In this document: positions 47,451-58,598 of the stretch, piece after piece
How positions within the stretch are numbered: position 1 is the stretch's first letter
Layout of the letters: every line of letters starts with the position of its first letter
From: Dioszegia crocea
Lineage: Eukaryota > Basidiomycota > Tremellomycetes > Tremellales > Bulleribasidiaceae
Assembly (NCBI GenBank): GCA_001600615.1
Contig: BCKK01000005.1
Span: forward strand, 1,823,559-1,887,558
Direction: 5' to 3'
Length of the DNA: 64,000 bases
Position numbers and translations under genes: made by a program
Notes under the pieces: generated by a model
The model's database searches: none
Seen by the model: the letters and a program-made list of their open reading frames with translations, nothing else
What the model was told of the DNA's origin: nothing

Positions 47451-48256
47451 CTTGAGTAGCTAGTGACTTGAATTGAGGAATTCATCAAACACTGTTTTGT
47501 ATATTTGCATCGATTCCACTTTTGCTATAATCCCTCAATAATGAGCCGCTCTGCACAAGTTTGTACAAGCTAACGATTCCCCAACTTTTAGACCCTCATA
47601 TTTGCTCATTTTATAACCCAGAATTGGACGCTCACGGACTCACATTGTATGGAATCAAGAGAAGAAACGCGATGGCTGTGAAGAAGAGACCGCCAGTACA
47701 GCTTGGACCTCCAGGCTTGCACCCCCTAGAGCGCACGCATAGACAAAGCTTCGAACTAGTTATCTCGGCCGAGTATCGCATTCCTTTGACTTGAAAGTTT
47801 CAAGGGGATCAAAAAGCCCCAAACAGGTCTGAACACTTTGGGCATACGACCCCTGTACTTTTCCTTTCAGGTCTCTCAGGAGTCCCGGCTATGCTACACG
47901 TACAACATGCGAGAAGCTGTATCACATTGGGAAGAAGCGTTCTCACCCATGCCCGTTGCAACGTACAAGGAGAGAAGGTGTAAGGAAGAGCAGAGTCGAG
48001 TAGTTTGGGTGCAAAAGGGCGGGCGCCAAGTGTGAGATAAAAGGCAGGTCGCGAGTCCCCCCCTCGACGACTTTCAATTCTCCCTAAACTTTCTCACATC
48101 AATCCGATTCCCATCCTCGCCGATATCACTCGTCATACAATCCTCCAGCATCACTGTTGCTTTCTCTCGACCATCTCCAACCGTCCGTCACCTTCGCGCC
48201 ACTCAGACCGAACCATCAGCTCCACCAACAGCACTCAAGGATCAAATTTCACCAAC
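47451..48256. other. Spacer between the two orphan genes
   Basis: These 806 bp lie between tandem orphan genes A and B. The last 200 bp are pyrimidine-rich, like a fungal leader before the gene B start (CCAACATGG). A 77-codon open frame (47561-47794) shows no similarity to either orphan and is not called. Confidence 0.45.
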
Positions 48257-48820
48257 ATGGACACCTCCGCTGCAAATGCCGTTGTTGGGGTCGAAGATGA
48301 TCAGCAGTCAGTATTCTCAAAAGCCGCCACTCTCATCCCGGAACCCGTCAATGACGCCAGCGGGAATGACAATACTGGCAGCACTCAGCGAGCTCCGAAC
48401 TTGACGCACGTCGTCCGATGCACGGGATTCTCATTTACCGGGCACAACAACAACGACACCGACCCCGCCTCCCAACGCACTTTCAAGCCTGATCTCCATC
48501 CCACTGTGTATCGCCACTTCACCAGCTACCGAAACCGCAAGAAACCCGAAGATCCCTGTCCCTGTTTGTCCACGGGGCAACGTTCCTGCCCACTGAGAGG
48601 CGAGCTGGCGGCTGAGTTGGACGAACAGACCGACCTGACTCAAGCCTTCAAGTACGCCATTCTCGGCTGGTGTATGAACAGAAGCGGGATGAAGCGGGAG
48701 TCACGGATTCCCTTCATGCCAGATCACTTGCCGAAGCCCTGGATCGACACCGAAGCCACAATCACCGGGGAGACGGTTTTGCCGGGTCCGATCATGTCAC
48801 AGTCTCTCCACAGAGACTGA
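48257..48820 (+). CDS. Orphan gene B of a tandem undescribed pair
   Basis: An intronless 187-residue protein. After a polar N-terminus come TGFSFTGHNNNDTDP, YRHFTSYRNRKKPEDP, the motif CPCLSTGQRSC (residues 101-111), a Leu-spaced helix (PLRGELAAELDEQ) and AILGW (134-138). Aligned with gene A the shared pattern is F-T, H-x2-SYR, CP-x8-SC, then Leu at +2, +6 and +10 after the Cys, and GW 27-29 residues later. Overall identity is low, so duplication is old or divergence fast. No signal peptide or membrane helix. The function is unknown. The long C-T-rich leader and ACATGG start support expression. Confidence 0.6.
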   Translation: MDTSAANAVVGVEDDQQSVFSKAATLIPEPVNDASGNDNTGSTQRAPNLTHVVRCTGFSFTGHNNNDTDPASQRTFKPDLHPTVYRHFTSYRNRKKPEDPCPCLSTGQRSCPLRGELAAELDEQTDLTQAFKYAILGWCMNRSGMKRESRIPFMPDHLPKPWIDTEATITGETVLPGPIMSQSLHRD

Positions 48821-49207
48821 GGGAACGGCTTACGGACGTTCACGTAGGGTGGAGCGGTGTATCGGGGGAATTTGCGTTCTCGGTGTTGTAGATACTTAGT
48901 CGGACTGTGCAGGTGTTGCTAGTGTAGGAATTGAATTTTGATGTATATTGTGCAGCGCTTGAGCTCGACCGGTACCTCAGTGGATGGGCCTTCAGTTGTC
49001 TGCACAGCGTTCGCAGAGCGCTAGCTTCACTGACCTTGTCCAGGTTTGATGCCCACTATGGGTAGGATCAGGATCGTCGAAGTCCGGCACGTCAGATCAG
49101 ACATGGCCGTTAAAACCAGCAAGCCTGCGAGCCGGCTTGTGCGACATGTGGTGAGCTAACGCGCCGCTCTGAATGATCACCTCCAAAAGCCCACGATTTC
49201 GTGCATC
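48821..49207. other. Convergent 3' region
   Basis: These 387 bp lie between orphan gene B and the Pro1 stop. No open frame or repeat worth noting is visible. Confidence 0.45.
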
Positions 49208-51665
49208 TCACCAGAAGGTAATTGAATCCACCACATGCTCGCTCTCGCAATATCCCAATATCTGCCCAATATGAGAACTGATACGAGTCAGCGTGGCCCC
49301 GCACCTAGTAACCCAGACAGGACTCACCTCTTAACACCCTTGATCCTATCCATCTCCATAGAGTTATAAAGCGCCAGTCCCTTGCCCACTTCGACCTCTT
49401 CCCACTCATCCCCCAAATCCACCCCAGCCATCTTCTTTTCAACTTGCACAATCTCACTCTCGACTTTCCCTCCCTCGCCGAGCGTCACCTCCTGAACCAC
49501 CGTCATACCCACCACACCCGCCGCGGGACTGACTGACCCGAGCCGATTGAGCGGATCAAGCGAAGCGATAGAGCTCGACATACTAGCAGCAGGCTTGATT
49601 GTCGGTGTATCGGGCTCACTACCCCTCTCTCCCTCCGTCTCAGTATCACCATCTGGGAACCAGGCGTGTTTCTTCCCGGAAGTGTGTCCGGCCGGTCGTC
49701 GTAAGTGTGCATGACGCGCAGGACGGGCATAGGAGTCGTCGATGCTGGATCTGCCAGATTGGATGTCGATATCTGGGATAGTGGTGGAAGTGTCTAATCG
49801 GCGTCGACGGCGGACGATAAGTTTGACAGCTTGGGATGATGCAAAGACGCCTTCGATTCGGACGACACCAGCTGGAAGGACGCGATGGCCTGATTCGCGT
49901 TTCCGGATCGCACGATATGCGCCTTCGTCAATGCTGTATAATTAGCCATATCGCAAGGTCATCCAGGGAAATTAAACTTACACGACTGTGCCAGCTGCAT
50001 GCAGACCGTGTGCTATCCACCATTTCCGACTGAACAAATCAGCCTTTATCCACATCTCCCTAGCCACCAGACTTACTCTTTCAAAGCCACTTCCCTCCTC
50101 AAGAACCTTGTACATCTCACACCGACAACATCCCCCTCCTTTTCTCCTGGAATTGTCCCAGCATAATCCCTCGCTGGCCCCGACCCATCCTTGATGACAG
50201 CAAACACATCCCGAACATTCTCGCTGTGCATAATGACAGTAGTCACACCGGCGGCAGTGGCGAGATCGGCAGCGATGAGTTTGGTGGACATGCCGCCTGT
50301 ACCCAGCGATGTGCCGAGGGTGGATGTGGACACTGAATGATCAGCAATTGGGACTTGCAAGCCAGACAGATTTGCGTACCGCTTTGTTTGACTTTTTCGA
50401 TATCACGCACTACGTAGACTGGCTTTGCGTCGGGATTGTTACGGGGGTTATCGGTATATCTGGGCTTGTCAGCATGGCTCCTTCAATTCAAGCCCTAAAG
50501 AACTCACAGGCATTCCACGTCTGTAAGCAGGAAGAGGTAATCTGCGTGAACGATAGCCGAGGAGATTGCTGATAATGTGTCATTATCGCCGAATTTGATT
50601 TCCTGATCCGTCAACTTCGGATCTTAGAGTGGTTCCGAGATACTCGAACTTACCGAGACTGAAACGGTATCATTCTCATTGACGATTGGTACAACGCCCA
50701 TATTGAGAAGTTCTGAAAATGTATTTTGGGCGTTAAGGTATCGGGTGCGCTGCATAGTCAGCATAGGGCCAAGATCGCGGATGAGTGTTATGACACTAGG
50801 CCGTGGCGTGATTGGACAGGCGCTACTTACATCGGAAATATCAGTCCGTGTGAGCAGGATCTGCGCAATGGGCTGATCGAGCTGGGAGAACAAGTTGTCC
50901 CAAAGAGCGATAAGGCGTCCTTGTCCGACCGCAGCCAGAGCCTAGAGTGGTCAGCCTGAGTTGAACAGATATGTCTATCCGACGGGCGAGTCTCCTCTTG
51001 GTCGGTGCAATCACTGTAGCCTAGCCGTGGGCCTCGCGAGACCGCTGGTCCTAATCCGGGGTGTGATCGGGCGTATCCACGTCCAACTCTCCGACACCGT
51101 TACCCATCCCCCAAGCTGTCTCTCTCTCACTCTCTGTCGTCCTCCTGATTCCCGAACAAGGTCTTCCGTAGATCCCCTCAACCGCCCCTCCTTCAACCCA
51201 ACTCACTTGCTTCTGTGACAACCCTTTACCCCGCTCTTTCAGGCCCATCCGTCTGAGGCCAACTCCAATAGCCCCAGAGCTACATAGAACCACCCTATGA
51301 CCCATCTCACGAAGCTGCACCACCGTCTCCACTATCGACGATAGGAGATGTAGATGTGGGAGGAACGGATAGGATGTCGAGACGATAGATGAGGTACCTG
51401 GGGTATCAGCTTGTCTGTGCTTTTTATACTCTTCGACTTCCCGCTCCGCGACTGACCGAGCTTGATCACTATAGTTAGCGGTTTAGGTGTCCGAGTACCG
51501 TGCTGATGCTGTCCATATCAGCTTAAGCTACCTTGCCGGAATTTCCCATGTCTGGCCAAAGACACGCACCATCGTGTCGACATCTTCAGTCACGTCGATC
51601 GGTTTTCGGCTTTTCGAATTGGCTCTTGAGCGGACTGGTCGCGAAGATCCAGCCTGAGCAGACAT
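49208..51665 (-). CDS. PRO1: Glutamate 5-kinase with PUA domain (proline synthesis)
   Basis: It phosphorylates glutamate in the first step of proline synthesis. I place the start at 51663-51665 ([20 protein letters not shown]), about 40 residues before the kinase core. A 61-nt GTGCGT intron then leads to [15 protein letters not shown]. The core continues [100 protein letters not shown] and [15 protein letters not shown]. The PUA domain ([27 protein letters not shown]) is split by an insertion of about 100 disordered residues before [20 protein letters not shown]. The last exon gives [17 protein letters not shown] and TGA at 49208-49210. Identification is firm; the first exon is inferred. Confidence 0.9.
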
Positions 51666-51875
51666 TGCTGCTACGCTCTTCGTTGTTGAATAGCAGGTAT
51701 AAGGTCAATGCTCTGTATCTAGGGCGAGAGATCTTTGAGTCGACCAGTTTCCGTCGGATCTTGGCGGTTTCAAGGTCCCGGGGGACTAAAGCTCCTAAGC
51801 TGAAGTCGAGCTGTAAGACATCGATGATCCATACTTCATCTACATTAGAGCAGGACAGCACAGGCCTCATTAGCA

Positions 51876-53007
51876 ATGTCAGGATTGCTACAGAAGAGCA
51901 TCAAAGGCCAGAATGACGCGTACGTCCTGTCCCTTCCAGAACAGCGATTACTCCCGACGAGCGAAAGATGCTGATGGAGCAGCGATAACATGCTGTCGTA
52001 CCTGAACAATCAACCAGATATGCTGACTGGTGAGCTTACTGTCCACCCTCAACTCTACATCTGGAACATTCAGCTGATCCTGCAGCTATCGTCAAACATC
52101 GGACAGACTACAAAGGTCACCCAGGCGACCTATTCATTCTCCCCCTCCCCAAAACGCTCGACAGAATGACCATCCAGACCCACCCTCCAAACTCAGCCGA
52201 GCCTGTTGAGATAGACATAAAGTTCGATCCGCCAATGGAAGATTTCCGAGATTTCCGACCTAGAGTACTGAAGTATCGAGACGAAGCTTTCAAGCATTTT
52301 CAAGTGGTAAGTACCTTCCCATTCTTGCTGTCGACTGTTGAGCTGAGATGTCCAGCCTTCAAAACCCAAGGTCAACTACTATTCCGAGCCTGACCTCATG
52401 CCTTTCACCCTTCCAGTGGTGTTCGGTCTTTCATGTCTCGGTTTCGCATCATACGGGACTGGCGAATACGCCGATCGCTTCCGGGCACTCATTAGCGACT
52501 TCTTTGGACCAGGGATGTTACCGGGCGCAAAGTGGTTCTGCATCATCATGGTAAGTCCTGCTAGATTCCATTGAGGTGTTGCTGAGTATTGCAGCACGTC
52601 GCTGAAGCAATGTACATGGCGTGGGCAATGTTTGAGTACCAGGTGCCCTTTATCTCTTCAGTAAGTCTCTTCTTTTCGTCCGCGTGATTATGCTGACTCG
52701 GCAGATACTATGGGTCTTCACTACCACAGTACTGGGCTTTGCGGCAATAAGCGAATTCTGGGAGTCAGGTAAGCATACCACATTTCCCTCATTCCTCATT
52801 GTTGCGGGCGAGTACTAACGCCGTCTAGTCCAATACGAGCGTATGAGGATTATCCTCCGTCAAACCGATGTCGGAGAAATACCGCCAAGAGTAGGAGGAA
52901 CCGATGTTAAACCGATAGCGAACAAAGCTACAGCGACTAGACTAATCGCGAACAAACCAACAGGGGTAAAGGCACAAAGTGCAAAAGGGAAGAAGAAGGC
53001 GCAATAG
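51876..53007 (+). CDS. DUF2470-type membrane protein
   Basis: Exon 1 (from 51876) encodes SGLLQKSIKGQNDA. It is spliced to DNMLSYLNNQPDMLTAIVKH, and the first domain continues GHPGDLFILPLPKTLDRMTI and EIDIKFDPPMEDFRDFRPRV. This resembles the DUF2470 domain of flavin/haem-related split-barrel proteins as found in basidiomycetes. A second half has membrane segments: FTLPVVFGLSCLGFASYGTG, KWFCIIM, HVAEAMYMAWAMFEYQVPFI and ILWVFTTTVLGFAAISEFWE. The C-terminus is basic (KGKKKAQ). Function is unknown; it may bind haem or flavin at a membrane. It diverges from Pro1 over 210 bp and is convergent with Dpl1, 125 bp apart. Domain naming is from memory of the family. Confidence 0.75.
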
Positions 53008-53132
53008 ATGGGGATTCGCATTTGCAGTCAAAGATAGATGTACATTGTTCAATCCTGATCTACTTTCCCAGCTTTCTAATATACAGCCGGATTGGCGAAC
53101 CGTCATGCTGATGAGTCGAGTTCAGCACCCCC

Positions 53133-55533
53133 TCACTCATACAAAACATCTAGGAAAGTTTCGGCGAGCTTGACGACTACGTGTGGGCCCGCGCTTGTCT
53201 GGCCCAGCCCTGAAGTATGTCAGTGGAGTCTATTCCCGTGTAGTGTTGACCACTTACCATACAAAGCCACCATATCGCCTCCGGCAGAAGACGTATCAGC
53301 CTTGACCTCCTCGACTACCTCGGCCAGATCGCTCAAGAGCTTATCTACGCTCTTGGCTGATAATCGCTGAATACATCAGCCACAATTCTTCGCATGAACC
53401 TAAGGTCAAAGTCTAAACTCACGGTGAAAGCCATATGCAGAGCGGCCGGATCGCTCAGAGCATTCAAATGCCATCCCCTTTTCCCCATCCCATCTCCCAC
53501 TTGATATATGTTGAGGTTCTTGTTCTTGCTTGCGAAAGCAACAACAGATACCTTGGGGTCACCAAGGACATACAGGTCGGCAGAGAATTGAAGAGGGATC
53601 TGAGCGGCAAAGAAGCGCGAAGCAGTGATGATTTGACGACAGGACGCCTCGTATCCTCTAAAGCGCAACATCAGCTCCTAAATCTCATCCTCAGGTCGGA
53701 CGGAGAAACTTACTCTTGTCCTAAATGGTTCATTACTGCCCACGCACCAGCCAAGACACTTCCTGGTCTACTACCCGCCATGGACGGCGAGGCATATACC
53801 CCTCCTGCCCATTCTGGGAAGATGTAGTATTGATATCGGCGCAATTGGGGGGAATTGTACATGATGACTGAAGATCCTTTAGGGCAGAAACCGTATTTAT
53901 GCTATCAGGTCAGCGCAGTTCTTCCAGTCAAAACGTCAAAGAACTAGGAGACGGTGAGGTTTGGAAAGACTTACCGTATCGCAAGAAATCGAGGTGACTC
54001 CCGGAACGCGGAAATCGAACGCCTCGACACCGTCTCCAAAGCCCGCACGACCGAGGAAGGGCATGAGGAAAGAGCCCAAGCAGCAATCTACGTGTAGACC
54101 GATGTTGTATCGTTTGGCCAGAGCTGCGAGGGCAGATATGGGGTCCTGGATGTCAGCAATTGCTGGTGCTGACTTCGGGATTGGAGATAGAATCGGAAGG
54201 GGAAGAGCATACAATAGCGCCGTCCGGGAAATTTGGCGCTGAGCCTACAATCATGACTGTGTTTGGGTTTCTGGCAATCAGCGCTGTACATATATGCCAG
54301 GCCGATGGAGAGGAGTTGATACAATGAGAAGCTGGACTCACATCGCACGCTTCATCCGCTTGATATCTGCTTTTCGCGAGATTGGATCGACAGGGATGAC
54401 GTGCAGCTTTATGCCGAAGTACTGAGACGCTTTCCAGAATGCTGCGTGGGCCGAGGAAGGGATCACCCTGAAGAGATCAGCTTCGAGATCCAGAGCAATC
54501 TTCGGGTTTTCAAAGCATCCTCATTCTGCATGGGCAGATTAAGCGGATATGGCGCAGATCAAATACTCACATTTCTGGACGCGTAATACCCTTTGTTGCC
54601 CTGGCCCAATCTCTGTAAGTCTTACAGGCCATTATGATCGATTCAGTCCCGCCAGATGTTGCTGCTTCGTCAGCGCAGTCCCAGATTTGAGCAGGATCAA
54701 CGTACTTGTTCCGGCACCATCGGCAGCGTGGAATCTGGGGAATCAGCATATGGATCTTGCTCTATCCAAAGATAATAAGAGTGCTTACAGGTTCAGACAC
54801 ATAGCCACAATTTCACTTTCCATCTTTCGGACTCCCGGGAAAACATCAGGGTGTAAAGGGTTGGAAACGACAAATTTGGCCATCGCATCGTTTATGATAC
54901 CATTGAGCTCTTCTCCGCCCTACAGAATAAGCTGAATCTTCCAACATCGAGAAAGCTGGAAGGGAGGCAGCTTAGGCTCACATGATAGACCGTCCCGCTA
55001 ACTCGGCCACTATCCACATCACCCCTTTCGAGCCCCTTCATTCCCTTCCATTCCCCTTCCAGCCACTCCCTATCCCTTCCTTTCTCCGGCATGACTCTTG
55101 TCGGTGTCAGAACAATGCCATTGGGATATACAGTAGGTGCCAATTTCGCTTTGAGCTCGGCGCGAGTCTTGCCCAATTCCGAAGCGATCTGTCGGCGAGA
55201 TGAAGGCAGAGAGAGCAGGATTGCCATTACCATCTGCACACAAGATCAGCTCTGAAATAGGGGCAGGCGAGGAGGCAAACCTACACCCTGGGCTTTCCGA
55301 TATATCTGTTGTCCTGTCCCAACTAGACCGCTTGCGCGGACATGTCGCCACCCATCTAGCAAGACAAATTTGGCCAGCCAGTAAAGGAGGGCAATTCGAG
55401 CGACGTGAGTGAATCGATCGTTGGCCTTAATTACTGACGCTTGTGAGGGAAGTGAGGTGAGCATTGTGAGTAGCGGACAGGCTATAGCGGGCGATGCCTC
55501 AGGTATAAGTAGATGTCTAACTCGCAGTCGCAT
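53133..55533 (-). CDS. DPL1: Sphingosine-1-phosphate lyase
   Basis: A PLP enzyme of the endoplasmic reticulum that splits phosphorylated long-chain bases into phosphoethanolamine and a fatty aldehyde. The N-terminus has a hydrophobic segment ([18 protein letters not shown]) that serves as membrane anchor. The catalytic half shows [35 protein letters not shown] and, after an intron, [11 protein letters not shown] with the PLP-binding Lys. Then come [52 protein letters not shown] and the end TFLDVLYE before TGA at 53133-53135. The start ATG 55531-55533 gives about 550-570 residues, the usual length. It shares a 179-bp divergent promoter with the DNA glycosylase. Confidence 0.93.
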
Positions 55534-55588
55534 AGTCGTCTAGCCTCGTCTAAAGCGCCCGCTCCAACTCGGTCGCCGAGTTAGAAAT

Positions 55589-55596
55589 GTCACGTG
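55589..55596. promoter_or_regulatory. GTCACGTG box in the Dpl1/Fpg promoter
   Basis: A Cbf1-type octamer in the middle of the 179-bp gap between divergent Dpl1 and the DNA glycosylase. Two more copies lie in other divergent promoters of the window. Confidence 0.45.
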
Positions 55597-55712
55597 TCTA
55601 CGATCGTCACCACCGCGGATCTGATTTCGAGCCTTACTTCGCGTACATGTTAGCTATTGACTAGCGGGCACTATCGAACGAGGTACGATACTGATAAGGA
55701 TCGACGGGAAAC

Positions 55713-58000
55713 ATGCCAGAATTACCAGGTACGGCTTGCCGAAAGCTTACAGCCCGACAAGAGGGATCGCTAAAGCCACAGAGGTCGAAAGAGCTCGTAA
55801 GCTCATCGCCGATAGTGTCACTGGGTACACCATCAAGTCGATAGATACTACCGAGGACAAGATAGTCTACAGTGGTGGGATCACTCACGAGGACTATGCA
55901 AGTTCTCTCACCTTCCGATCAGAGCGAAATGCCGTCTCTGTACGGTACTGATGTCATCTTTGGTCTGGACTGACTCGTCCAGGTCAAAGAGTTGACTGGA
56001 CGTACAATCACAGGATGTGAGCGGAAAGGCAAGATGTGAGCTTGGGTCCTTGCTCAGACGAGTGGCATTGACAATGTCAGATTCTGGATGACTTTGTCTG
56101 GAGAAGGCAGATTACCGGTAATGCATTTTGGTATGAATGGGATGGTCCAGGTAAGCTTCGCTGCCGTCTTTCTATGGACACTATGCCCTATACTGATAGT
56201 GTAGATCAAGGGCCAAGAACCGACGTGGTATGTGCGCAGACCGAGGGAGCGGCCAAAAGAGTGGCCTCCAAAGGTGAGCACCGATGGCAAGTGACAGACA
56301 TGCCAAAGCTAAGCTGACTCTTCAGTACTACAAATTGTGAGCCAACGACATATCATACCGATGCTGTAAGCTGAAGACCAGCGCCATGGAGCTTGAGCCA
56401 CCACCTGGATCCACTTCCACCGAAATCGTTCATCTTGCCTTCTTGGACTCTCGCCGATTGGCCAGACTCAAACTCATCCCGTCTCCAGTATCGGATCATC
56501 CGCCTGTTTCCGCCCTCGGCTTCGACCCTGTATTGAGTATGCCCAATCTCGAAGACTTTCTGGGCCTGCTCAAGCGCAAAAAGGGGACGGTGAAGGGTGT
56601 GATTATGGATCAAGGATTCTCAGCTGGCGTAGGCAACGTGAGTCTTGTCATTGGAGACCAGCGAACATCAGCTGACGAAGAAAGTGGGTAGCAGATGAGA
56701 TCTTGTATCAATCCCGAATACATCCCGCTTGTCCAGTCCCTGCGCTATCCTCCGCAGATCTCGAACGGCTCCATCACTGGATTCGTGAAATACCTCTTAC
56801 GGCCGTAAAAGTCAATGCGATGCATGGCAAGTTTCCGGATAATTGGTTGTTTAGGTGGAGATGGGGTAAAGGGAAGAAACAGGAGCGCCGGGTGGAGAAG
56901 GCGAAAGCGGATGGTAGAGTTAAGGCGAAAGTTGAAGATGAGGGAGATGAGGAGAGCGAGTTGAGTGATGATGAGGAGGCGGAAGAGCAGGTCGCGGAAG
57001 TGAAGGGGGAGAAGGTCGTCCCGAAGAGTAAAGACTTTATGGCTCTGGTAAGTAGAGTACTTCAGCTGACCTGTATCAACTCATCCAGCTGACGCCCTTA
57101 GCCCGACGGCTCACCCGCCACTATCACCTTCATCGAAGTTGGAGGACGCACCACAGCCGTCGTTGCAGAAATGCAAAAGATGCCAGAGGGCGTGGAGATC
57201 AAGCCTAAAATCAGTAAAGGCGGGAAGGGAAGTCGGAGCAAGAAGGGGAAAGGGGATGAAGGGGATGATGCGGGAGGATCGGTGAGTGCAAAATCCAGCT
57301 CTTATTCCCGCCTAATGCTGATTGAGTAGGGCGGATCACTCTCGCCTCCACCGTCTGAAACGGGCACTGAAGAAACACCGAAGAAAATCCCGACACCAAG
57401 AAAACGAAAGACCGCAGTGGCTAAAGCGTCAAAGGCTGAGACTGAGCCTGAAGTCGAAGATGATTTGGGGATGAATGCTGAAGCTGGACCGTCTAAGAAG
57501 CGCACGAGGGGAAAGAAGGTGATCAAGGCAGAAGTCTTACCTGAGGTCAAGATAGAGGTGAGACTTCGGAAGCCACCTCATATCACAGGGTGAGTAACGC
57601 TGATCGTGCAGTCCCCATACTTCCAAAAGACAGAGGCCGACTCGCCAAAGAAGAGATCATTGGCGAAGGTTGAGGTCAAGGAAGAGCTGGAAAGTCCCGT
57701 CAAGAAGGTGAGTTCTGTGCGCATTCAGGAGTCACTGAAGCTGATCACAGCTTCTCTTCCTGACTTCACACCCCGTCCTATCTATCCGTCCTTTTCGCCT
57801 ATCCTCTACCCGCCCTCCGATTCCACCTACTATCCTACCCCTTTCAATCTTCGCCCGCTTCCTCTCACACTCCTCATGTCCACCCCTGGCAGTCTCGCAA
57901 ATCCAAGACGAAAAAGTCTGGCGGCATAGAATCCGCGGTACCAGATCCGGATTTACCACCATCCAAGCCTGTGCGCAGACGATCTTCGGCGCGAGGATGA
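55713..58000 (+). CDS. Fpg/Nei-family DNA glycosylase with long C-terminal tail
   Basis: A base-excision repair glycosylase/lyase. Exon 1 is only 16 nt and encodes MPELP plus one base; the next exon continues EVERARKLIADSVTGYTIKS. Pro2 and Glu3 are the catalytic N-terminus of this family, which fixes the start. Later blocks are DKIVYSGG, GRTITGCERKGK, FWMTLSGEGRLPVMHFGMNG, FAMELEPPPG, LLKRKKGTVKGVIMDQGFSA with GVGNWVADEILYQSRIHP (helix-two-turn-helix), and GGRTTAVVAEMQ in place of a classical zinc finger. The tail of more than 200 residues is rich in Lys, Glu and Ser, ends RRRSSARG before TGA at 57998, and is spread over short exons. It resembles fungal and plant MMH-type enzymes. Exons after 57600 are less certain. 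Confidence 0.88.
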
Positions 58001-58598
58001 GGCGGATGCGCGTATTTGGGAGGACTTGAGGAGGCGGCTGATGTTTCAAGGCATACCCTGCCGCTGCTGTATTTTACTGCGATGTGTGTTCAATGTACTG
58101 GTAGTCCTGCCCAAGACCCCAAGCTGATAGCCAATATTGACAAGATCAGTCCGTGAAAACACAGCTCACTGACACCATACCAGGTACCTGGGCTGAAGTA
58201 TTTGGCCTTACTGCAAAATTTCCAAAGCGAAGCGTATGCCCTACACAGATCATCGACGTCGCATAGGTCCCAGAGCTGTGACAATCGCATCGCTTTAGGC
58301 GAAACTGAGATGTTCAGCGTTGTGGCTTTGTACCTTGTAAATAGGCCTGTCTTTGACAACTTCGAGCAGAGATAGCACTAACGCGCCAGCGCACTTCTGG
58401 AATGCTATTCGATGGTGACAGCACGCTCCTAAAAGAGGGTAAATATATGCATGCGTCACGATTGCGGAAACGTTTACGCCCATAAGTAACACTGGACTCA
58501 TTGAGATTCCTGAGGGAACAGTTCTTCAGTGGGGTACAGGTGCTCATTGGTGTCCCAGATCGTAATCGTCTGGGGAGTGGACGAGCAGGTCACACACT
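58001..58598. other. Convergent intergenic region, no gene seen
   Basis: These 598 bp lie between the glycosylase stop and the stop of the next gene. Short open frames on the minus strand have no start context, splice sites or coding-like composition. Confidence 0.45.

Noticed and set aside
47561..47794. 77-codon frame between the orphan genes as a third paralogue
   Set aside because: It lacks the SYR, CP-x8-SC and GW motifs.
51586..51876. 96-codon minus-strand frame upstream of Pro1
   Set aside because: Another frame of the same strand gives a better start (51663-51665) that splices in phase to the conserved Pro1 kinase core.
51533..51916. 127-codon + strand frame before the DUF2470 gene
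   Set aside because: The start at 51876 in a different frame joins by a clean GTACGT intron to the conserved domain; the longer frame ends in a stop after the donor.
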